In this document: positions 45,310-55,429 of the stretch, in pieces | Layout of the letters: the number at the start of each line of letters is the position of its first letter | How positions within the stretch are numbered: position 1 is the first letter of the stretch | Source of the DNA: Endomychus coccineus | Taxonomy: Eukaryota > Arthropoda > Insecta > Coleoptera > Endomychidae | Direction of reading: 5' to 3' | NCBI GenBank assembly: GCA_958510875.1 | Contig: OY294069.1 | Coordinates: 177,178,868-177,242,867, forward strand | Length of the DNA: 64,000 nt | Made by a program: the position numbers and the translations under genes | Notes under the pieces: generated by a model | The model's input: only the letters and a program-made list of their open reading frames with translations | What the model was told of the DNA's origin: nothing | The model's database searches: none

Positions 45310-45400
45310 AGAACCTTGCAGTTATAAAGTAGCCATTATCAGAGTAAACTAAGTCACTCTGATGATGGCTACTCGGTAGCTGAAACGTCCTTAGTAGTTT
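45310..45400 (+). ncRNA. PLE-type hairpin with hammerhead-like motif
   Basis: A 17-bp stem with one mismatch (45329-45345 with 45356-45372) has a 10-nt loop. The second arm begins the series CTGATGA (45359-45365), a GGCTAC/GTAGCT stem and GAAAC (45382-45386). An outer pairing TACTAAGAAC / GTCCTTAGTA brackets it. It lies 130 bp behind the mariner-like element. No PLE protein is left here. Confidence 0.45.
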
Positions 45401-45700
45401 AATAGTATGTTTAGTGGATAAGGGTAACTATTTCGTACTCTTTTAGTGTATTACTTTCATCTCAGTCGTATTTTTAAATTGGAAAGATGTAGATACAAAT
45501 GACCAAAGAATAAACTCTGGCACGATTTTTGATGTATATTTTATCGTTTATTCAGATTTGGAAGTGAATTCTTGAAATAATATTTGGTATTGATTTTCGT
45601 AGCAACGGCAATGTAGATGAACAATTGAAAACAAGTTTCGAAGCTTTCTTTGCTCCCTTACATGAATCTTTGTATGATTTGTATGGAAAATATTAAAACA
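45400..45700. other. No recognised gene
   Basis: AT-rich downstream flank of the Osiris gene; nothing recognised. Confidence 0.4.
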
Positions 45701-45719
45701 TAAAATATATTTAAAAACG

Positions 45720-45725
45720 TTTATT
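45720..45725 (-). terminator. Candidate poly(A) signal of the middle Osiris gene
   Basis: AATAAA on the minus strand about 185 bp after the stop codon; the first such hexamer downstream that I see. Confidence 0.45.
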
Positions 45726-45910
45726 GTCATTTCCTATAAGAAAAAGTTTCACACAATTCGATGTGTTATCTTGAAGATGGATATTATGATGAAATAATAT
45801 GAAGCGGCCTTCAAGTACACCGGATTCAACAACTTAATTGTAAAAATAAATATATAAATAACACAACGGAACTAGATATTTGCAGGTACTGATCCAGACG
45901 ACCGGATTTT

Positions 45911-46771
45911 CTACTGATTTTGTCCTTGTTTGTGGCCTCGGTACGCCAATTGGTCCATTGAACGTCCCCATCCACCACCATGACTGGACGAGCTGTAGCC
46001 ACCATCTCCACCACCGGCATCACCGCCTCCGTAGACACTCTCGTGACTGGATACGTGACTGGAAGAATGTTGTGGGTGAGATACAACTTCGTAGGTGACT
46101 TGTTTCTCATGCCCTCCTAGCAATTTCTTCAGACCAATGATTCCGGAGAGGATGAGTGCGATTTTAGCGATAATTAGAGCTTTACCGGCGATCAGTGCGA
46201 TAACGGCAATGGCGAGTTTTCCCAAAATGGCGGCTTTCAGACCTGCGATAGCCATCAACGGTCCTAGGATTTTGGCTGCCTTCTTCTTCTTGCCTCTTCC
46301 TTCTTCGGTGTCGATGGCGTTATCTTCTTCGGAGTAAGTTTCCACGGCGTCATTGAAGGACCGAGCGGCAGTTGTCACACCATTAACGACGTCACTTCCT
46401 TTGAGGTCAACTTTCATTGTATGCGTTTCCAAAAAACTGCTAATCCTACCGAAGATGGCCCCTTCGATCGAGTCGTCACTTGTGAGGGCACGCGGTGCTC
46501 CACCTGACGGTTCACTTGTCTTCACAAATTGCACACCATCGATCACAGTAACCGATCCTTTATTGGCCATTTTGTCCAATAAGGAGAATACGCGGTATTT
46601 CATGCATGCCACGGTATCCGTATGCAGACAATCGGTGTAAATTGATTCGAGAAGATTGTTTTCGGTTTGAATCGCATTGCGAGCGACACGAGTTTGCTCT
46701 TGGGCCGGAAGGGCGTGGGCCACGTACACCACGACGCACATAACTAACCCCGTTATTTTGTAAGAAACCAT
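45911..46771 (-). CDS. Osiris family protein (DUF1676), intronless
   Basis: One uninterrupted frame of 286 residues from an ATG at 46771 to TAG. Residues 1-20 are a signal peptide (MVSYKITGLVMCVVVYVAHA). The two-cysteine region is at C48/C56 (YTDCLHTDTVAC). The DUF1676-type body includes IEGAIFGRISSFLETHTMKV and is followed by EEGRGKKKKAAK and a hydrophobic segment of about 45 residues (ILGPLMAIAGLK ... LILSGIIGLKKLL). The tail has VTYEVVSHPQHSSSHVSSHE, glycine/serine repeats and MDQLAYRGH at the place of the AQxLAY motif, with the first residue changed. Predicted to be a secretory-pathway membrane protein of cuticle-forming epithelia, by family knowledge. It is the closest relative of the gene at 57.9-58.8 kb and probably a tandem duplicate. 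Confidence 0.93.
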   Translation of the reverse strand: MVSYKITGLVMCVVVYVAHALPAQEQTRVARNAIQTENNLLESIYTDCLHTDTVACMKYRVFSLLDKMANKGSVTVIDGVQFVKTSEPSGGAPRALTSDDSIEGAIFGRISSFLETHTMKVDLKGSDVVNGVTTAARSFNDAVETYSEEDNAIDTEEGRGKKKKAAKILGPLMAIAGLKAAILGKLAIAVIALIAGKALIIAKIALILSGIIGLKKLLGGHEKQVTYEVVSHPQHSSSHVSSHESVYGGGDAGGGDGGYSSSSHGGGWGRSMDQLAYRGHKQGQNQ

Positions 46772-46821
46772 CTCGCTTGCACTGAGTGTTCGTTTGATAC
46801 ATTAAACTAATATCGCGGAAA

Positions 46822-46829
46822 TTTATATA
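46822..46829 (-). promoter_or_regulatory. TATA box of the middle Osiris gene
   Basis: TATATAAA-type box on the minus strand about 55 bp before the ATG. About 30 bp downstream lies GTATCAAAC, also present at the matching place in the 58.8-kb paralogue. Confidence 0.7.
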
Positions 46830-46887
46830 TGAATCTCCCTTCTCTTTCGTATCGGCGTTAGTATAATAATTTGTGACCAGATAATAC

Positions 46888-46930
46888 GGCGCGGCCCGAG
46901 GCGGACATCTAGGACTGCTTTCTCACAGGT
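46888..46930 (-). promoter_or_regulatory. Conserved promoter-proximal block, middle Osiris gene
   Basis: The minus strand reads CTGTGAGAAAGC, GTCC, AGATG, then a C/G-rich GGGCCGCGCC part, 60-100 bp upstream of the TATA box. The paralogue at 58.9 kb carries the same block at the same distance. Function unknown. Confidence 0.6.
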
Positions 46931-46934
46931 GCAT

Positions 46935-47105
46935 TATTATGCGAATTATTAGTTTTCAAAACTTGTCCGTCTAATTTCCAAATCTGCATAAATCTAATTA
47001 TAATTGGATCCGAGATGTCCTGGTATCAGCAAGACTTTCCATTATCTGTAGAAACTAGATACCAAGCAATACATACAAAACCAATAGTCGAGTCAATTTA
47101 GCAAA
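46935..47105. other. Upstream flank, no gene
   Basis: Nothing recognised. Confidence 0.4.
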
Positions 47106-47107
47106 AA

Positions 47108-47470
47108 AGTTCGGAAAAAAAACAGACTGAACCAATCAATTTTTTTTTGCAAATCGTTCCTGGACGCAGAAGATCTGGTTGCTTGGACATTTTTCAATTG
47201 TTGAACTGGAAATTGGCCAATTTTCATGGTCAATTGATTGAAAAATTATATAAAAATTGGTAAGTTGGAGTTTTTCAGCCAATTTTGGCAATACTTACCA
47301 AATTTACATATTTTTAAATAATTTTCCAATGAATTGGCCAATTTCCAGTTTAACAATTGAAAAATGTTCAAGCGACCAGATCTTAAAGTTCAATATCGTT
47401 CAGTATACGTTCAGGAACGATTTGCCAAAAAAAAATTGATTGGTTAAGTCTGTTTTTTTTTCGAGCTTCC
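47108..47470. repeat. MITE/foldback with arms of about 160 bp
   Basis: Left GGAAAAAAAACAGACTGAAC and the right reverse complement GAAAAAAAAACAGACTTAAC open inverted arms. The arms share AACCAATCAATTTTTTTTTG, AAATCGTTCCTG, AGATCTGGT, ACATTTTTCAATTGTT and CTGGAAATTGGCCAATT. The right arm has about 20 bp more than the left after CGTTCCTGAACG. Non-coding. Confidence 0.8.
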
Positions 47471-47920
47471 ACATTTTTAACGTCTAATTTGTCCAGACTA
47501 CAGATAAAATTTCAGATTCAATATACCCGATAAGTCACAAAATAACAGCAATTCTCACAGCAATGTTCATAGAAATCGACTAGCCTGCTTTTGAAAAAGC
47601 ACTAGAAACATTGAAACCAGCTATCCTATATCCACAATTTTACACAAATTGCTTTAACAAGTTGAGGAAGGTCATATCGAAAGATTTTTAGGAACATTTC
47701 TGTATTTCAAAATGATCACAGTTCTAAATAAATTTTTTTTTCATTAAAATGTTTCAATTAAATGTGTTTATTAAATTTACATTCCATTTTCAATTATGGA
47801 CGTACTGATTGTCAATTGTTTTTCATAGAAAACTTGATTTAGCCTTGTAACTTCTGAGCAAACATAGATGGAGAAACATTTTTTGATACAAGTTATTCAC
47901 AATACTAAATGTCGTAACTC
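47471..47920. other. No recognised gene
   Basis: AT-rich; nothing recognised. Confidence 0.4.
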
Positions 47921-47924
47921 TTGT

Positions 47925-48600
47925 CGTGTGAGGGTGGGAGTTACTGATCTGAACCACTATAGACCGATTGCAATTCTGAACAGTATAGCAAAAAAAATAG
48001 AAAAAATTATTCACAATAGAATATCGAATTGCATGATACAATATAATATATTCAACCATAATCAGAGCGTCTTATTAAGGGAATATCAACATACTGGGTC
48101 ATTAACAGTGGCGTAGATAACGCCCTCGCAACCCCCGCGGTGCAGGGGGGTGAGGGCACACGTCTGTAGGGGCGCACGAGAAAATCAAAATGTTAATTGT
48201 GAGTGTTCCAAAAATATTTATTGGTGTATAATATATTATAGGATATACTATTAATTACGTGTAAATAACAATTTTTCGTAATCAAAATATGTTGATCATT
48301 TTGAGTTAAACGCTACTGGCCATTAATCAAGTAATCAACAACACAGTAAACTCTCTAAATAACAAACATAAAGTAAAAGTGTTATTTTTTTCTCTAACTC
48401 AAGCTTTCGGCTCTGTAGATCATGACAGACTACTTAACAAACTATTCTGTATAGGTTTCGGAAGTATTAATTGAAACGTATTTTTCTAATAGAAAACAGA
48501 AAATAGTAATTACAAATAACCGTCATGAGTCTCATTCGGATTTGAATTGTACATGGCAAGGAGTTTCACAGGGCTCATAACTTTCTTAACTCACGAGCCG
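47925..48600 (+). pseudogene. LINE RT fragment split by a hAT MITE
   Basis: LNHYRPIAILNSIAKKIEKI and NQSVLLREYQHTGSLT lie before the MITE at 48106; NSLNNKHKVKVLFFSLTQAF with GSVDHDRLLNKLF and WQGVSQGS lie behind 48318. These are consecutive RT segments (fingers, motif A with AFxxVDH, motif B start), so the MITE entered an RT gene. The catalytic aspartate of motif A appears lost (SLTQAF where DLxxAF is usual). Relic. Confidence 0.72.
48106..48318. mobile_element. hAT-type MITE, 213 bp
   Basis: The ends CAGTGGCGTA (48106) and, inverted, CAGTAGCGTT (48318) are hAT-like. The flanking 8-bp GTCATTAA / GCCATTAA (48098-48105, 48319-48326) differ by one base. The interior is non-coding, with a GC-rich CCCCCGCGG...GGGGGGTG start. 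Confidence 0.8.
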
Positions 48601-48660
48601 CCTCTGCCATATAGATAAGAAATGCTATCTTAACTATATGGCAGAGGCGGCTCGTGAGTT
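48588..48660. repeat. Perfect palindrome with hAT-like ends
   Basis: Arms of 26 bp (48588-48613 and 48635-48660) are exact inverted copies around 21 bp. Each arm contains CAGAGGCGGCTCGTGAGTT reading outward, which looks like a hAT terminal repeat. Confidence 0.85.
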
Positions 48661-48779
48661 ATGAAAAAGGGTGGACACAAGAAAAATTCCAATAACAGCT
48701 CTGTTATCTCCAGCAGTTCTTTTTTGTCTTTTCCTATCAGGTTTTGCATTATTGCGTTCTTGATTGTCATTGAATTTTT

Positions 48780-49190
48780 AATTCAAATAGTTTCCTGTTG
48801 GAATTGGTGGATTGCCTTTTGTAGTTGAGCACTGTCAATTTCACGCATTTGAGTCTGATTAAATAATATTTCAACATGTAGTATGATGAAATGAAATATT
48901 TTCAACCAGTAGAGAAATTCTGGCCAATTCAAATGTTTCAATAAACTTTTCGCTTCACTAATAGTAACTGAATCCATCCCATCTTCGTCAATAATTTTGT
49001 CTAAACATTCTTTGAAAGAATCCTGGTGTTCAAATAATGTGTGATAATGCATGTAGGAACAGCGAGTGGTAATCTGCATTTGACTATTTCATCAAGGATT
49101 ACCGTTCGTTTTGGCGATTTGGCGATCGAGAAAAAAGCGAAAAATAACAACCATTTGCTGATGATTAGAGATGTCTGTAGTTTCATCGGC
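48780..49190 (-). pseudogene. hAT transposase fragment (ZMYM/DUF4371 type)
   Basis: The minus strand encodes TDISNHQQMVVIFRFFLDRQ, close to the DETTDISNxxQLxxxxRY motif, then without the catalytic middle TTRCSYMHYHTLFEHQDSFK, LLKHLNWPEFLYWLKIFHFI and HVEILFNQTQMREIDSAQLQ. These are the N-terminal catalytic Asp region and the late segment of hAT proteins with DUF4371, fused by a large internal deletion. The palindrome at 48.6 kb may be its end. Relic. Confidence 0.7.
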
Positions 49191-49199
49191 CTCCAAAGC

Positions 49200-49680
49200 A
49201 GTGAAATTTGCAGATTTAACTTCTTTTAATATTTTACACTGTGAATACAGTGTATCCACAGTGTGAACTCTTTTGTAGGTTATTACAGACTCAATCTAAT
49301 CTAACCTAGCCTGCTAGAAGTTTCCCTGAACAATTTTCTAGAGAATTTCATCGTATTTTATTACCCAAATCGTTTCCCGATAGTCCGTATACTTTACGAG
49401 AAAATCACAAATGTCATAAATTTTCGGGTTACACCTCCCTATTTTCGGAAAATAATTTTTTCTCGAAAGTCACATGGCGAGATTCACGGCAGTGGAAATC
49501 ATCCTTCATATTTGTCTACGGTTACTGGACTATTCCATTAAACATTGATATATGAATTCACATGAAATTTTCACACCGACAATTTTCAACCAATGAAATA
49601 CTTTCATTTTGACTTGTTGCCATGCCAACGAAAAAATTTCAACTGATATTTTTTCTTTTAGGGTAGGGAAGCAAAATTAT
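49200..49680. other. No recognised gene
   Basis: Nothing recognised. Confidence 0.4.
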
Positions 49681-49946
49681 AGTGGATATTTTTTGACGTT
49701 CAATGAATGAGTTTGAAAGTGTTACAATACATAACAAAACAACAAAATTATGGCATTTCTCCGTAATGTCTCATATTTTCATGACAAAATGTCAAATAAT
49801 ATCACATTGAAATAGTGGATATTTTTTGACGTTCAATGAATGAGTTTGAAAGTGTTACAATACATAACAAAACAACAAAATTATGGCATTTCTCCGTAAT
49901 GTCTCATATTTTCATGACAAAATGTCAAATAATATCACATTGAAAT
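49681..49946. repeat. Perfect tandem duplication, unit 133 bp
   Basis: 49681-49813 and 49814-49946 are identical by base-for-base reading; both begin AGTGGATATTTTTTGACG and end ATCACATTGAAAT. Confidence 0.9.
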
Positions 49947-49949
49947 TAT

Positions 49950-51005
49950 TGTAAGCTAATTTTTCTTCGGTGTGAAATCTTCTTACCGAATATCCCGAGT
50001 GTACAAATTAATTTCCGGAAATTTTGCACGTGGGATATTACATGTGATTATTTTTCGACGAACTTCCAATTTGTGTCAATAATGGTCAATCAAATTTGAC
50101 CATAGATGGACCAGCTTATAATTTATCATTCACAAATGATTTACAAAATACCACACGAGAGTTCGATAAATTCGAAAATAATTCTCATATTGTCTGGCTA
50201 CAACTTTTCGAGGGTCTGTCGAATTATTATTAATTTATTCCCACTCTCTTGTGATGTTGTTACTGAAACTCGGATGAGAAGGCATGTTTCTCCGTTTACT
50301 TTCACACAAGCGATATCTGTATTTTGAATGCATTGTTATGATAGCTTCATGACCTTATGAAGTGAAAGGAATACAGAATGAGTTCACCATTTTATCAAAT
50401 TAAATGTTTAGGAACCCTCTTCACTATTGTTGAAAAAATTAACGGTGAGGACCTATTTCCCATGTTCAATATATTAGGTGTATTATTCATGGTGAATGCA
50501 GCAGTTTTGAATAAGTGAAATTGTCTCATTATCATGGATAATTAGATGTGATGTCTAAATTGCAAACCGAGCGATAATTTTAATCTCATTTAACCGACAA
50601 GTAAAATGGTAATGATAATGACTAGCGTAGAAACATGTTTGCTAAAGAGCCAGCTATTTCAAATTTTTTAATATCAAAAAAAATTGAAACAAACCAAAAT
50701 CGGGAATGAATAATATAATAACTCATATGACGTTACTGTTCAATACTGATCAATATTTATCGGTGCAATGACGATTTTGCTTTACAATTTGATGGAATAA
50801 CAATATTGTAATCAATAGTGGCTACCATACCAAATATATCCAAGTTATCAATAATTTTACTAATACTGCATTAAATCCTTTTTTGGCATACATTATCATG
50901 TCTTTTAATGAAGCTAAGAACATATTTATTGCCGGTTTAAATCTGTAAATTATGTTTTAGTTACATCACGACAATTTAGTCTAAGAGATAGATACATATT
51001 TTGGG
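49950..51005. other. No recognised gene
   Basis: AT-rich; nothing recognised. Confidence 0.45.
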
Positions 51006-51433
51006 CCTGAGATATAACATGTTGGCATATGTGTTATGTTCTAGCAATTATTAATCTGAGTATTTTATCCTATGTGAGTTGGAGCTTCCACCCCGCCCCA
51101 TTTTGAGTTAGCCGCCCCAGAAAATATTCAATTTTGAAACATAAGAACTACAAGTTGATGGAGGTGCCAACATTTTTTTTCCAATTTCAGACGATTTGAC
51201 TAATTTTTTCCAAAAAGACCAAAACATAACCAATACTTTTGAAAATGGTCGCATAGAAATTGTTTGGGTATGGTTTTCGAGTAATGAGCATTGAAAACAA
51301 AAACTTTCCAATTTTGGTCATAACTAAAGCTGCCAGTGCTGCTAAATGAATGGAGAAAATATGTTTGCATTTATTGAATGTTGATCGCCAAGGGACCCTC
51401 TTCGACTAGCACAAAACACTAATGTGTTATAAC

Positions 51434-53307
51434 TAAAGGGCGGAATATATGCAAAGTGCATATATTTGCATATTTTGCATATTTTTACAAATTTCATAAA
51501 AAATTGCATATTTCGGCAAAAATAAAATTTGTGTGCATATTTTTATGTTTTTCGTTTTATCAAAAGATTAAGTGAGACCCTTGCAGATAATTGAAATAAT
51601 TTAAAAGGTGGGTAGGTTTTATTATTATATGGTTTATGGACCCATTTCATTATTATAAGGTTTATTGCCGGCATTTATTGGATGTTTAGGAATTTCCAAG
51701 TAATCAGCTTACCTAATTCACCGAAATTTGTGCCAAAATCATTGTTTGTGAAAAGAAGTTCCAAATTGATCAACACTTGAAAACAGCTATGCATAAAGCT
51801 AAGTTGCAGAAAAATAAATCTGTGCCTGTTCAGCAGTGTGTGCAAACCGCATTTCAAAATGTCAAACCAAAGAGTGAAAAGGAGGTGTTTCATCAAGACT
51901 TATGCAATACCTTTGAAGAAACTGCAAAATACACAATTTAGAGATTTTTTGCAAAAATATTGTACTCAAAACATCCCTGACGAATCCACACTTAGAAAGA
52001 AGTATGTGCAAACAGTATACGAAACTGTAATGGAAGAAATTAAAGTTTCACTGGGCGATGAACATTTTTATATTATTGTTGATGAAAGCACAGACTCATG
52101 TGGTCGATATATCCGCACACCTTATTATTGGAGAGCTTCAAGAAAATGAGCCAGGGAAGCCATATTTAATATCTTCTAAACAGTTAGACAAAACTAATAA
52201 TGAGACCGTAACTCGATTTATTCAGCAGTCTCTATGAAATTTTTTTTTACCAAATCCAGTTCCAGTAGAGAACTTTTTAAATTTTTTTTGTCTGACGCAG
52301 CGCCGTATATGGTTAAAGTAGGCCAAAACTTAAAAATATTTTATCCCAATATGGTACATGTCACTTGCCTTTTACACGGGATAAACAGAGTTGCAGAAAC
52401 TATTAGAACAGCATATCCCTTGGTGAACAAATTAATTTCAAATGTAAAGAAAGTGTTTTTGAAAGAACCTCTAAGAGTGCAGATCTATAGAGAGAAATTG
52501 CCAGGAGTTAGTTTACCTCTAGAGCCCGTGATTACTCGATGGGGAACATGAATTAAGGCCGCGATATTCTATGCAGACCATTTTGAAGCCATTAAAGACA
52601 TAGTTTTAGATTTAGGAGACAATTCACAGTGTGTAGTGCAAAGTCAGGCAGTATTCAAAAATGTAAATTTAGCTAAGGAACTTGTTTTTATTAAGGTTAA
52701 TTTTAGTTTTATACCAGATATAATAACTTCGTTAGAAAGTAGGAATATGAGTTCAAGAGAATCAATTAATGTTGTTGAAACTTTTTCCGAAAAATGCAAA
52801 AAAGTTCCCGGTGATGAAGTAAGAACTAAACTCGAAGTTATTGTGGGAAAATGAAGGTTTCAAGTATTTAATGGAAGTCAAAAATATTTTTGATACTAAA
52901 CCATCCAACGAAGTAATACCTTGGCCTTATAACTTACTACCCAAATTAAAATATTGCCAGATCACAACGGTAGATGTTGAAAGATCTTTCTCTTTGTACA
53001 AACATATTTTTACAGACAGAAGGCAAACTTTTATTGGAAAATTTTGAAAAATATATCGTTATAAATGCATTTTATACTATTTCAGGTTAAAAATTTTACC
53101 TATTATATTTTTCTTTTAATTTTACTTAAAATAAATAATTTTTGTAAGAGTCGGCGTTTCTTTATTTCCATTTTTCCATGTTATATTCAAGGCATATAAT
53201 TGCATATTTTGACAAATAAATGCATATTGTTGCATATTTCAAAGAAAAACTACGCATATATATGCGCATATTTTAACTGAATCGACGTGCATATATTCCG
53301 CCCTTTA
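51434..53307 (+). mobile_element. hAT DNA transposon, nearly full length
   Basis: Perfect 20-bp terminal inverted repeats TAAAGGGCGGAATATATGCA (51434-51453, 53288-53307) and a perfect 8-bp target duplication GTTATAAC (51426-51433, 53308-53315) that fits the hAT nTnnnnAn pattern. Subterminal GCATAT repeats are abundant on both sides. The transposase inside has a few breaks. Confidence 0.88.
51640..53047 (+). pseudogene. hAT transposase (CGGBP1-related insect type), few disruptions
   Basis: Pieces in order: KTYAIPLKKLQNTQFRDFLQ, NIPDESTLRKKYVQTVYETV, FYIIVDESTDSCGRYI (first catalytic Asp region), LIIGELQENEPGKPYLISS (next frame), [20 protein letters not shown] (SDAAPYM, second Asp), [20 protein letters not shown] (CLLHGxxR), [12 protein letters not shown], and last NLLPKLKYCQITTVDVERSF (C-terminal hAT dimerisation). 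Disruptions include frame changes near 52110 and 52240, a TGA after TRWGT at about 52549 and a shift near 52850. This layout is known from insect and aphid hAT proteins resembling CGG-repeat-binding protein 1. The preserved structure suggests fairly recent loss. Confidence 0.82.
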
Positions 53308-53409
53308 GTTATAACACTTAAATCTAAATGAGACGGGGTGGGAGGTTTAACTCACGTAGGAGAGAATACTCAGATTGATAATTGCTGAAACACAGCACAT
53401 ATGCCAACA

Positions 53410-54105
53410 TGAACTCAACCATCATCTGCAAAGCTGTTACTCCCAACATATCGTTGATATAGAGTAAGTTGATGCCAAGACAGACCCCTGTGGAACACCA
53501 GCGTTAATAGACATTGCATCGGAGAATACTTCGTCCACTATCACATGGAGTGACCTATCTGAGAGAAAACTCGATAGTAAGCTATAATAAGTTCCTCAAG
53601 AAGGCGTCATAGGGTGATGACTGATCGTGAAAAACTTTTATTAGAAACTATTCTTCTCTATCTATGTTTGCTCTAAAGTTACACGGCTGAATCAAGTTTT
53701 CCATGAAAAACAATTCACAATCAGTAGGACCATAAATTAAAGTGGAATGTAAATATAAATCATTTTCAGATCTCCATTAATTGTGTCAACCAGTCTCTGT
53801 CTCCCTCCTCAGGCTTCATTGGATGGTATAGGGGCTCTAGATGAGAAAGCGGTATGAAATGTACCATCATCTGCAAAGTTGTGGACGGGACAGGTGGTCA
53901 CTTTCAAAAGATCGATATGGACCAGAAACAAAGTCGAATCCTGTGTATTCGGTGCCATGTTTCCAACACCTGTAATTTCACACATTTCTACTTTTTGCCT
54001 ACGCTGTATTTCTGAAGGATAGTGATTTATGAATGAGTTCCGAGCCATTCTATCACAAACTATGTTAATAGCCTTTGAAGAAGTAGAATACTGAATATGC
54101 AAGTA
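53410..54105 (-). pseudogene. LINE RT fragments (FADD)
   Basis: The minus strand at 53640-53410 gives FLSDRSLHVIVDEVFSDAMS and INAGVPQGSVLASTY. At 54102-53809 it gives ICDRMARNSF-like sequence and CPVHNFADDGTFHTAF, which includes the catalytic-type FADD. The order of the two pieces on the minus strand is reversed relative to an intact RT (VPQG should precede FADD), so these are two separate fragments. Relic. Confidence 0.6.
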
Positions 54106-54545
54106 TGTTCAATTAAATAAACACACCACAGCCGGATACCTGTTATTGACAAGTTCGAATTTACTTAAGAAAACATGTTACTTAGTTAACTACCGATTGT
54201 TCTTTAAATCGACGATTGTATGTGAGCAGAATCAACTAAGTGAGTCAATAAGTGAACCGACATTCCCGTGCAATGCAAATTCACTATAGATCCGTGGCGT
54301 AGGCAGCATGAGATTTACAATGTTCACAATAAACTTCATAAAAGCTAATATTGAAGATGATCACTCTCGACTTCTACACATTTTTGTAAATGACCCAAGT
54401 ACGGTTTGACACACTTATGCACATGTTGCGCTATCGCAATAAGTTTCTACCATAATTTGGTGGATTTAATCTGTGCATTCTTCATTAGAGTAATCAGAAC
54501 ACAATTTTATCTAGTAGTGAGATTTCACTTGTTCAAACATTAATA
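54106..54545. other. No recognised gene
   Basis: Nothing recognised. Confidence 0.4.
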
Positions 54546-54549
54546 ATAT

Positions 54550-55370
54550 TCTTGACCTAGGTATGAATTATATATAAATTCTCAAGAAATAGGTCACACT
54601 AAACTATTATAGCAATTTGTCATAATGGGCAAGTACCGTAGATACACCTTTAAGACCCAATGTAAGTGATATTGGAGCGCCTACCTACAATTTATCAAAA
54701 TTTTTATTGAAAACAATGTAGAAGGAAAAAATGGATTTTAGGTGAAGAACTCATGGCATTTTATTGAGTTTATAAAAATCAATCCATACCCATAGATCAT
54801 CAATTAATTTCCTTGGACGTTGTTTCTTCATATACAAATATACCCGTCGTTTTGTCACTGAGTAGCATCGAAAAGCGTTGGGCACAGATTAAAGACCACA
54901 CACCTCTAGATCAACTGAATTGATAAATGCAGTAATAATAATATTTTGGACAAATATTCGGCACAGCAATGGAATCTCCTATATCAGCTACTGTTGCTAA
55001 CCTAGTTATGGAATGCCTGGAGGAATCAGTAATGAATTCATTAGATTTTCAACACGTATTCTTTAAACGGTATGCAGATGATTGCCTAATTTGTGTTCTC
55101 AATGATAAAATTCAGTACGTGATCAATAAATTCAACACTGTAAACTCCAATTCACTTGTAAAATAGAAATGAACAAAAACATAAATTTCCTAGATATGAA
55201 CTAGAAATTAATGCGATGAGGACGCTTTGTGCTTGATACAATTAGTCTCAAGAAATCCCGTTTTAGACAGTGATACGTATTCTGATGATGATCCGAAACG
55301 TACGTGAAGACGAAAATATGAAGCATATGTGTTAGCGTGACCTATTTCCCAATAATTTATACATAACTTG
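54550..55370 (+). pseudogene. Penelope-like element remnant with RT fragment
   Basis: Frame pieces: NSWHFIEFIKINPYP, LISLDVVSSYTNIPVV (PLE motif A region), KRWAQIKDHTPLDQLN, then MESPISATVANLVMECLEES and FKRYADDCLICVLNDKIQYV (motifs B and C with YADD), ending NKNINFLDM. This is the order of PLE reverse transcriptases. Behind it, 55210-55330 repeats the hairpin arm of the 16.2-kb copy, including CTGATGATGATCCGAAACGT. The start shares GTATGAATTATATATAAATT with 16.0 kb. No GIY-YIG domain is seen, and several stops are present. Confidence 0.78.
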
Positions 55371-55429
55371 TTCAAACAGTTTGATTCAAAACATTCAATT
55401 TTGGCATTATCTGATCCATCTAACATATG

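Larger units (their letters stand above)
51010..53425. repeat. Foldback element that received the hAT insertion
   Basis: 51010-51105 (ACATGTTGGCATATGTG, AGCAATTATTAATCTGAG, GTGAGTT, CCACCCCG) recurs inverted at about 53335-53425 in diverged form. The two arms flank the 1.87-kb hAT and about 330 bp of other sequence. Confidence 0.7.

Noticed and set aside
46095..46640. Plus-strand frames opposite the 46-kb Osiris gene (and likewise at 57.8-58.6 kb and 18.8-19.3 kb)
   Set aside because: They are antisense shadows of well-supported coding sequence.
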